From Symsagittifera roscoffensis (taxonomy: Eukaryota; Xenacoelomorpha; Acoela; Convolutidae), in assembly GCF_963678635.1 (NCBI RefSeq), contig NC_087063.1, positions 50,727,220 to 50,791,219 of the forward strand: a DNA stretch of 64,000 nt, in the 5' to 3' direction. Positions 56,469-64,000 of the stretch are shown in pieces. The position numbers and the translations under genes were made by a program. The stretch's first letter is position 1; each line of letters starts with the position of its first letter. The notes below the pieces were generated by a model. That model made no database searches and was not told the origin of the DNA. It was given only the letters and a program-made list of their open reading frames with translations.

Positions 56469-58062
56469 CAGGTAAGTATAATTTTTCATATTCTTCACTA
56501 ATAAATTTGAAATAAAAACTAAACCATTCTTTATCCATGTCTTATTTAGATTTTTAGTCTTCATCCCACAATCACCTACGAATTACACAGAGAAAAATAA
56601 AAAAATAGAAAACTTCATCAAATTCTTCAAAACTCTATTAATATTTTGTACTAGATAAATTCAATAACAATCATACCAATGTAGTAAATTAATTTATAAA
56701 TTATTTCCCTAAAAGCAGTAATTCTAATAATGATGAAAATTTCTAACTTAATTTTTCCCCAAAAAACTAGCAGTAAAATTGAAATTCTATGTAGTAAATT
56801 GATAAAACGAAAATGCAGTACTAACCTTTTGATATTTCCACTCACTCGCACAAAAATTCTATCCAAACTCGCACAGCTCGCCCACGAAGAATTGTTTAAA
56901 TAATGAATTTCAGTTTCAAGCTTTCACACTCAACAACTCTAACACACGATAACACGTTTCAAACTTTCCTTTAACCCGGTTGGAAAGGAATTATATACTA
57001 AGCAAAACTAACCAATGCAGCTTACTAAACACCACAAATCATAGAATAACAGCATGACTAAGGAAAGGAAACCAACGGTACCCAAACCGGATTAACCCAG
57101 TTTAAAACTGGATAATTTATTCTTTTGAAGACTATTATAAAGTCTAAAAAAGAAATAATAAAACACAAAAAAGTCAAAAGACAAACCCATACCAAAAACA
57201 ATTTGATTTTTGAAAAAAGGACACAACCAACGAAACATACGAAAAACCACAATAAACCCAACATAAAACGTTATCACAAAACAGGACCTCTCACAGAAAC
57301 CGCACGAAATCATACTCCCACTCCTGGCCTAACCCACCAGAGAGGACGTTCTGAGCATGCTCTATAGCCGGCCTAACCCACCGCGCTACATCCATGCTTT
57401 GTGACCACACTTCTATTTTTAATAAGAGGTACTCAAGGGTGAGTAACTCTTCAAAATAACCGAACTAAAACAAAAAGCTTTTGTGAAAACAACTAACCAA
57501 AATCATAATTAAAACACCGAACTAATAAAAATTTTATAAAATGTAAATTATACCTTGCAGTATATAGATCAGCATACAACACCAAAAACGAACATCCAAA
57601 GACAAAAAGACCCCACTACACTCGAAAAAGAATGGCCAACCACAATCAATATGCCGTCCACAATCACAACTCAAAGGATTTAGAGTACGACTTGACTTCG
57701 CAGAAAAGGACTTCATTGAACTAGACCAATGACCACCTCGATGTTCAAGTATACGTACAGATCCGAGTAACCAGGCATCCCCTCCACGCACAATCTCCAC
57801 GCCATTCCCAGACTAGGTTGAACACAAAAGAAGTTCTCTATATGAAACAGAAAAACCTGTCATAGCAAACCATTCTGAAATCAGATTTGAGTTTGTTGAG
57901 AAAACCCAGTCGTTGTCATAAGAAGACACAACGATTGATCCTGGAACTTCTCTAACAGGAGAACCCAGAAGAAATATGATGTTCGCCAAATACCAACGTC
58001 CATCATCCATCCTTTGAATTGCAGAAAAACTATTCTAAAAAACTCTGTAAAACCCGGATGGG
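56469..58062. other. 3' noncoding region of element 2
   Basis: A strong donor-like CAG|GTAAGTATAA directly follows the ORF5 stop. The region keeps the same structured pieces as element 1, including the doubled GGCCTAACCCACC (about 57327 and 57370) and the GGTACTC/GAGTAAC hairpin (about 57426-57452). The minus strand around 57340-57400 resembles the 5' half of a tRNA (GTAGCGCGGTGGGTTAGGC), without a convincing B box. No protein gene is supported. Confidence 0.5.
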
Positions 58063-58473
58063 TGGAACCTGATCTAAACTACATTTTATGATTGGATAAA
58101 TTAGATATTTTACCACTGTAAAGTATTTAATATTAACCAATCATGATCCATCTAACTAACAACCCACTTATTTGTAAGTGCTGAAATTACTTGTAATTTC
58201 AGCACCAGAGAGATTTGAATTTAACTTAGACATTAGTTGCCTCTCCAAGAGAACTTCAGCAGCCGCAATAAACCAGTATACCCTAGATCTATTGAGCCTA
58301 GCAGAGACTAGTTAAACAACCTGAGACTAGAATAGTATAAGAGTAAGATTAGTATCGGTATTAGACTAAGAAGTTGCACGAATCTATCCGGCCGAAAATA
58401 AGATAGCGTGACGAGCAGACGGTGTACCCTATCCGAAATTACTCTATGAGTTAAGACCATCGGTTATAACTCA
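58063..58473 (+). repeat. 3' LTR of element 2
   Basis: 411 bp, identical by eye to 46790-47200, followed by a run of seven C that includes the duplicated CCCC(C). Confidence 0.95.
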
Positions 58474-58625
58474 CCCCCCCTTAAAGGGGCAGGGTAAACT
58501 GGAGGGAGGGGGGTGGGGTAAATGGTGGGAGGGGGTAAACTGGTGGGGGGGGTAGTAAACTGGTGGGTGGTAGTATACTGGGTACTTGGGGCTTAACTGG
58601 CTGGGGGGGGGGGGGGGGGGGGGGG
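58474..58625. repeat. G-rich low-complexity tract ending in 23 consecutive G
   Basis: C7 is followed by GGGAGGGGGG/GGTAAACTGGT repeats, and an unbroken G23 lies at 58603-58625. It can form G-quadruplexes on the plus strand. It directly abuts the element 2 insertion. Homopolymer length may be unreliable. Confidence 0.85.
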
Positions 58626-58794
58626 CAAAATGAAGTGTTAAACTGCGATGAATTAGAAAAAGTAGAGACAAAAAATATTTAAAAAAATTTCATAAATGTA
58701 CACTTTATGAAACATAACACGTAGCAACTACACTAAACAGGAAATGAGATAGTTTTGAACAAAATTGTAAATTTCATGAACAACCCCTCGAAAA

Positions 58795-58960
58795 AATCCA
58801 TTATAATTGATTATAATCGATTATAATGGATTTTATTGGGATAAAAAATATTAGGATTATAATCCATTTTTAATGGATTATAAACGATTGTTTTGTCATT
58901 TTATAGATGCTGACCATACTATGACAATATTATCGATTATGATCCATGGGCGCTCGGGGC
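58795..58960. repeat. TAATCGATT repeat cluster, inverted relative of 16234-16480
   Basis: It holds ATTATAATCGATTATAATGG-type units and ends ATCCATGGGCGCTCGG. That is the reverse complement of the start of the 16234 copy. Confidence 0.7.
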
Positions 58961-60185
58961 GGGCAACCCTAAAGTTTCGAGTCAGTACTGGCCGGGTTAT
59001 GTCAGTCATAAACCAACAGCTAAACAAAGAAATACGTAACTATAAGGGAACAGTGAGCCTGAATTGCAAGTAATTCTAAAAGCAATTGAGTCTCTTGAGA
59101 TCATCATTTGAATATAAAAATTAAGTGCAATCAATGCACGCTTTTAACGGATATTCTAAAAAAGTGTAGCAAACTGTTTCAGCTAAAAAAAAATTGTGGT
59201 GGAATTGAATCAAGGCAAACAAAATTAGCTTAATCAAGACAGCTCTATAAACAGAACAAAGCCCCGAAAAATACGACTGCCCTTAAATTGGTCTCGAATA
59301 GTTTATGGTAACAAAAGAATTTGAAAAAGTATAGTTTTGAAAAAATCAAGTGATTCAAGAACTCTAAGTTTTCTTAAACATTTTTTACTCGATTCGAATG
59401 CTGTCGAGAACATGTTTTTTTTGTCAATATGGTCGAAACATCACAAACTTTGTTTGAAACTGTTGTACTCAATCTGTTTCCGTCGATTCGGTCAATTCCG
59501 AGAACGGTTGAGTCGAACACGGTCGAACAAAGTTTCCTTTCGTTCGAGTTTGATGACCAGTTTGGTATATATTTTGAAGAACGTGCAAAGTCACACAGAA
59601 AATCATGGGTTTTCACTTGAGCCGCAATATACCCGTTTTGAGACGCGATGGTTGCAACATATCTTTTTTGAGTGGCGATGAACGCGACATGAACCGCAGA
59701 CATCGGCCCAGGATGTACTCAGAGAAGAAATAAACCATCGAGGGATATCTAGTCTATTATCAGCAGTCTATCTCTTCAACCACTGGAAAAACAACCGGCT
59801 CATGATATTAATATTATATACAAAAACGAGATGTCGACTGCCGATGTTCAGACTTGGTTCACGGCAGCCACGAGTTGAACTAAATTATGAATACTCAAAG
59901 ATTTTTGAATGATGCTCGATTCTGAATGGTTAAAACTAGCTCTCCACTGTTCGATCTCTCCGTCGCAAGGGATTTCACCCTTCAAATAAACAGCTCAAAG
60001 TTTTCAAAGGGAGATCTGTTTTATGTCACTGATTGCAAATATTACCGCTAGTATCAACTAACCTCATCCTAACAAACATTAGGAACTAATATTTTCATCA
60101 ATTGCTGGCAATCATTTAGACAATGACCTTTAAAAGCTGTTGACTTTACATTTCAAACATGCAAATGTCAGATTCAACATTTTAG
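58961..60185. other. Unassigned region upstream of lipocalin exon
   Basis: Several open frames of 60-115 codons overlap on both strands at 59337-59703; none has a recognisable motif. Near the exon there is an octamer ATGCAAAT (about 60160) and a TTTAAAAG box (about 60129), which might belong to a promoter. Confidence 0.3.
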
Positions 60186-60198
60186 GTTTCCGATCATA

Positions 60199-60474
60199 AT
60201 GAAGCTTTTAAGTTCTGTCTTATTCTTTTTGGTGTTCGGTGTGAGTGAAGTGGCTGCCTTAAGACAGTGTCGCACTCACCTCAGATGGCCCAATGTGAAC
60301 GTGAGTCTGAACAGCTTTCTGGGCAAGTGGTACCAGGTGGTTCGCACTCCAATCAAGAGAGAGAGGTTGCAGAGGTGTGGACTGTTGGATTTCTCAGCTG
60401 TTCAAACTCCAAGTGGTAGTGGAATCAAACTCTTCTACCCCCCCCCCCCCACTCCCTTTCCACCCAACCCTTAA
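60199..60474 (+). CDS. Lipocalin-like protein, first coding exon (partial)
   Basis: The ATG is followed by a clear signal peptide (MKLLSSVLFFLVFGVSEVAA). Cys24 comes next and the lipocalin signature FLGKWYQVVRT at residues 40-50; the GxW motif is Gly42-Trp44. A further Cys lies near residue 60. Secreted lipocalins bind small hydrophobic ligands; the ApoD/crustacyanin group is the nearest guess. A full protein is about 180 residues, so this is probably exon 1 with a splice donor before the poly-C tract (60438-60451). The codons after about residue 80 are likely intron. TTTTAG just upstream (60180-60185) could also be an acceptor. Confidence 0.6.
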   Translation: MKLLSSVLFFLVFGVSEVAALRQCRTHLRWPNVNVSLNSFLGKWYQVVRTPIKRERLQRCGLLDFSAVQTPSGSGIKLFYPPPPTPFPPNP

Positions 60475-60764
60475 CTAAGCATCGTTTTTTTGTGTAACAA
60501 GTTGTTTTGTAAGGTTTATGTGTGAAAACGGAATATTCGAAATAGCTCATAATCACGCAGCTTGCCAATTTTTATCACAGTAATCGGAATTAAATCCAGA
60601 AGCTGATCCATGTTTTTTGCGGAGTAAGTGGTTATATATTTGTTATTTGATACTCTGATACATTTGATTGCCAGTTGACTACAAATTAGTTTTCGTCCAT
60701 TAAATAGATACTTCAGCTCCCGGGTCGAGGTCCCAGACTCATGTCCAGATTTTGAGGGTAGCGT

Positions 60765-61065
60765 CGCATCCAGAATTAGAGCCAAATTGCATAGCCGCGC
60801 CGAGAGTTTGAGTCTAGAAAGCCTGGACATGAGTCGCGCCGTGGGCCGAGAAGGTCTGGACATACCGAAATTTGGTCGCGAAAGTCTGCACATGGGTCGC
60901 AAAAATCTGTGTCCGGACTTTCGCGACCCATGTCCAGAGTTTAGCGACCAAATTTTGATGTGTCCAGAGTTTCTCGGTCCACAGCGCGACTCATGTCCGG
61001 ACTTTCCAGACTCAAACTATCCGCGCGACTATGCAATTTCGGTCTAAATCCTGACGCGGCGCGAC
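60765..61065. repeat. Imperfect inverted repeat at head of the satellite
   Basis: The left arm 60765-60900 is the reverse complement of 60923-61065 at roughly 85%, with a spacer of about 22 bases. The left arm is a satellite-type unit in inverted orientation (GCCGCGCCGAGAGTTTGAGTC). The array therefore switches direction here. Confidence 0.8.
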
Positions 61066-64000
61066 TCACGTCCAGACTTTCCAGACCTTATGTCCAGACT
61101 TTCCAGACTCAAACTCTCGGCGCGACGGTGCAATTTGGGTCTAAATCCGGATGCGGCGCGACCCTTGGTGCGACTCATGTCCAGAATTTTCAGACCTTAT
61201 GTCCAGACATTCCAGACTCAAACTCTCGGCGCGACTGTGCAATTTGGGTCTAAATCCGGATGCAGCGCGACCCTTGGTGCGACTCATGTCCAGAATTTTC
61301 AGACCTTATGTCCAGACATTCCAGACTCAAACTCTCGGCGCGACTACGCAATTTGGGTCTAAACCGGAGGCGGCGCGACCCTTGGCGCGACTCACGTCCA
61401 GACTTTCCAGACTTTCTGTCAAGCCTTTCCAGACTCAAACTCTCGGCGCGACTGTGCAATTTGGGTCTAAATCCGGATGCGGCGCGACCCTTGGTGCGAC
61501 TCATGTCCAGAATTTTCAGACCTTATGTCAAGACATTCCAGACTCAAACTCTCGGCGCGACTGTGCAATTTGGGTCTAAATCCGGATGCGGCGCGACCCT
61601 TGGTGCGACTCATGTCCAGAATTTTCAGACATTATGTCCAGACATTCCAGACTCAAACTCTCGGCGCGACTGTGCAATTTGGGTCTAAATCCGGATGCGG
61701 CGCGACCCTTGGTGCGACTCATGTCCAGAATTTTCAGACCTTATGTCCAGACATTCCAGACTCAAACTCTCGGCGCGACTGTCCAATTTGGGTCTAAATC
61801 CGGATGCAGCGCGACCCTTGGTGCGACTCATGTCCAGAATTTTCAGACCTTATGTCCAGACATTCCAGACTCAAACTCTCGGCGCGACTGTGCAATTTGG
61901 GTCTAAATCCGGATGCGGCGCGACCCTTGGTGCGACTCATGTCCAGAATTTTCAGACCTTATGTCCAGACATTCCAGACTCAAACTCTCGGCGCGACTAC
62001 GCAATTTGGGTCTGAATCCGGATGCGGCGCGACCCTTGGCGCGACTCACATCCAGACTTTCCAGACTTTATGTCAAGACTTTCCAGACTCAAACTCTCGG
62101 CGCGACTGTGCAATTTGGGTCTAAATCCGGATGCGGCGCGACCCTTGGTGCGACTCATGTCCAGAATTTTCAGACCTTATGTCCAGACATTCCAGACTCA
62201 AACTCTCGGCGCGACTGTGCAATTTGGGTCTAAATCCGGATGCAGCGCGACCCTTGGTGCGACTCATGTCCAGAATTTTCAGACCTTATGTCCAGACATT
62301 CCAGACTCAAACTCTCGGCGCGACTGTGCAATTTGGGTCTAAATCCGGATGCGGCGCGACCCTTGGTGCGACTCATGTCCAGAATTTTCAGACCTTATGT
62401 CCAGACATTCCAGACTCAAACTCTCGGCGCGACTACGCAATTTGGGTCTAAACCGGAGGCGGCACGACCCTTGGCGCGACTCACGTCCAGACTTTCCAGA
62501 CTTTATGTCAAGACTTTCCAGACTCAAACTCTCGGCGCGACTGTTCAATTTGGGTCTAAATCCGGATGCGGCGCGAACCTTGGTGCGACTCATGTCCAGA
62601 ATTTTCAGACCTTATGTCCAGACATTCCAGACTCAAAATCTCGGCGCGACTGTGCAATTTGGGTCTAAATCCGGATGCGGCGCGACCCTTGGTGCGACTC
62701 ATGTCCAGAATTTTCAGACCTTATGTCCAGACATTCCAGACTCAAACTCTCGGCGCGACTGTGCAATTTGGTTCTAAATCCGGATGCGGCGCGACCCTTG
62801 GTGCGACTCATGTCCAGAATTTTCAGACTTTATGTCCAGACATTCCAGACTCAAACTCTCGGCGCGACTACGCAATTTGGGTCTAAACCGGAGGCGGCGC
62901 GACCCTTGGCGCGACTCTTGTCCAGACTTTCCAGACTTTATGTCAAGACTTTCCAGACTCAAACTCTCGGCGCGACTGTGCAATTTGGGTCTAAATCCGG
63001 ATGCGGCGCGACCCTTGGTGCGACTCATGTCCAGAATTTTCAGACCTTATGTCCAGACATTCCAGACTCAAACTCTCGGCGCGACTGTGCAATTTGGGTC
63101 TAAATCCGGATGCAGCGCGACCCTTGGTGCGACTCATGTCCAGAATTTTCAGACCTTATGTCCAGACATTCCAGACTCAAACTCTCGGCGCGACTACGCA
63201 ATTTGGGTCTAAACCGGAGGCGGCGCGACCCTTGGCGCGACTCACGTCCAGACTTTCCAGACTTTATGTCAAGACTTTCCAGACTCAAACTCTCGGCGCG
63301 ACTGTGCAATTTGGGTCTAAATCCGGATGCGGCGCGACCCTTGGTGCGACTCATGTCCAGAATTTTCAGACCTTATGTCCAGACATTCCAGACTCAAACT
63401 CTCGGCGCGACTGTGCAATTTGGGTCTAAATCCGGATGCGGCGCGACCCTTGGTGCGACTCATGTCCAGAATTTTCAGACTTTATGTCCAGACATTCCAG
63501 ACTTAAACTCTCGGCGCGACTACGCAATTTGGGTCTAAACCGGAGGCGGCGCGACCCTTGGCGCGACTCACGTCCAGACTTTCCAGACTTTATGTCCAGA
63601 CATTCCAGACTCAGACTCTCGGCGCGACTGTGCAATTTGGGTCTAAATCCGGATGCGGCGCGACCATTGGTGCGACTCATGTCCAGAATTTTCAGACTTT
63701 ATGACCAGACATTCCAGACTCAAACTCTCGGCGCGACTACGCAATTTGGGTCTAAACCGGAGGCGGCGCGACCCTTGGCGCGACTCACGTCCAGGCTTTC
63801 CAGACTTTATGTCAAGACTTTCCAGACTCAAACTATCGGCGCGACTGTGCAATTTGGGTCTAAATCCGGATGCGGCGCGACCCTTGGTGCGACTCATGTC
63901 CAGAATTTTCAGACCTTATGTCCAGACATTCCAGACTCAAACTCTCGGCGCGACTGTGCAATTTGGGTCTAAATCCGGATGCAGCGCGACCCTTGGTGCG
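61047..64000. repeat. 109-bp tandem repeat array (minisatellite), continues past window
   Basis: About 27 units are visible. Type A (109 bp) carries AAATCCGGATGC and CCAGAATTTTCAGACC. Type B (108 bp) carries AAACCGGAGGC and CCAGACTTTCCAGAC. B or B-like units start near 61361, 62014 (hybrid), 62450, 62885, 63211, 63537 and 63754, and each follows a unit with GACTACGCAA instead of GACTGTGCAA. Long open frames on both strands are by-products of a GC-richer unit without stops and shift frame every unit, so they are not genes. Confidence 0.95.

Larger units (their letters stand above)
46790..58473 (+). mobile_element. Element 2: pol-deleted derivative of the element 1 family
   Basis: Two 411-bp LTRs (46790-47200 and 58063-58473) look identical base for base and are flanked by CCCC(C). 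It carries leader ORF, broken ORF0, intact gag frame, ORF3, env-like gene, ORF5 and 3' noncoding region. All of protease, RT, RNase H and integrase is missing: the homolog of element 1 21267-28639 is absent at 51510. Identical LTRs mean recent insertion, so its RT and integrase came from another copy. Adding the lost 7,373 bp gives 19,057 bp, matching element 1 without its duplication. Confidence 0.93.

Noticed and set aside
59337-59703. Overlapping 63-114 codon frames on both strands as a host gene
   Set aside because: Three overlapping frames are equally open, with no motif, signal peptide or supporting context.
61047-64000. Dozens of 84-178 codon open frames in the 109-bp array on both strands
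   Set aside because: The unit length is not a multiple of three, so each frame shifts every unit and ends at the same TAA in the repeat. They are by-products of the satellite.
61047-64000. CRISPR array
   Set aside because: Units are directly adjacent without unique spacers, and the context is eukaryotic.

Overview
This window is AT-rich repeat DNA from a eukaryote, most likely an invertebrate animal. The evidence is animal-type non-LTR and Ty3/gypsy retrotransposons, splice-like signals, a long minisatellite and one lipocalin-type exon. Nothing identifies the species. Almost all coding capacity belongs to mobile elements, and most of it is broken.

Layout. 1-7182: two head-to-tail, decayed non-LTR retrotransposon copies on the minus strand (ORF1, APE-type endonuclease, reverse transcriptase). 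About 7560-14565: a heavily decayed Ty3/gypsy element on the plus strand whose protease-RT block is present twice, with RNase H after the first copy and integrase after the second. 14566-16530: small repeats (GAGCGGTTT cluster, hAT-like end, TAATCGATT cluster). 16531-37779: 'element 1', a 21.2 kb LTR element with 411-bp LTRs and CTTA target-site duplication, inserted in a palindrome-rich repeat. 37780-46789: copies of that palindrome-rich repeat mixed with LTR-plus-leader pieces. This is a triplicated 5' junction of the next element. 46790-58473: 'element 2', an 11.7 kb relative of element 1 with identical LTRs. 58474-60198: G-rich tract, TAATCGATT repeat and unassigned DNA. 60199-60474: a lipocalin first exon, the only likely host gene. 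60765-64000: an inverted repeat leading into a 109-bp tandem array that runs off the window.

The notable system is the family shared by elements 1 and 2. Its order is LTR, PBS, 77-codon leader ORF, basic ORF0 overlapping the gag start, very long gag, protease/RT/RNase H/integrase, small hydrophobic ORFs, ORF3, envelope-like ORF, ORF5 of unknown function, about 1.6 kb of structured noncoding DNA, LTR. Two size estimates agree on a full unit of about 19.1 kb: element 1 minus its internal duplication is 19,084 bp, and element 2 plus its deletion is 19,057 bp. Element 2 lacks exactly the pol segment (7,373 bp lost between 8-bp direct repeats), yet keeps an uninterrupted 907-codon gag frame and has two LTRs that read as identical. 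It therefore inserted recently and must have used replication enzymes supplied by another copy. Element 1 is older (about 15 LTR differences); its gag is broken and its RT-RNase H-integrase frame has one internal stop. ORF0, the leader ORF and ORF5 differ between the elements largely at silent positions, so they have been maintained as proteins.

Limits: all comparisons were made by eye inside this window. Database identity, clade, splice sites and expression are not established.
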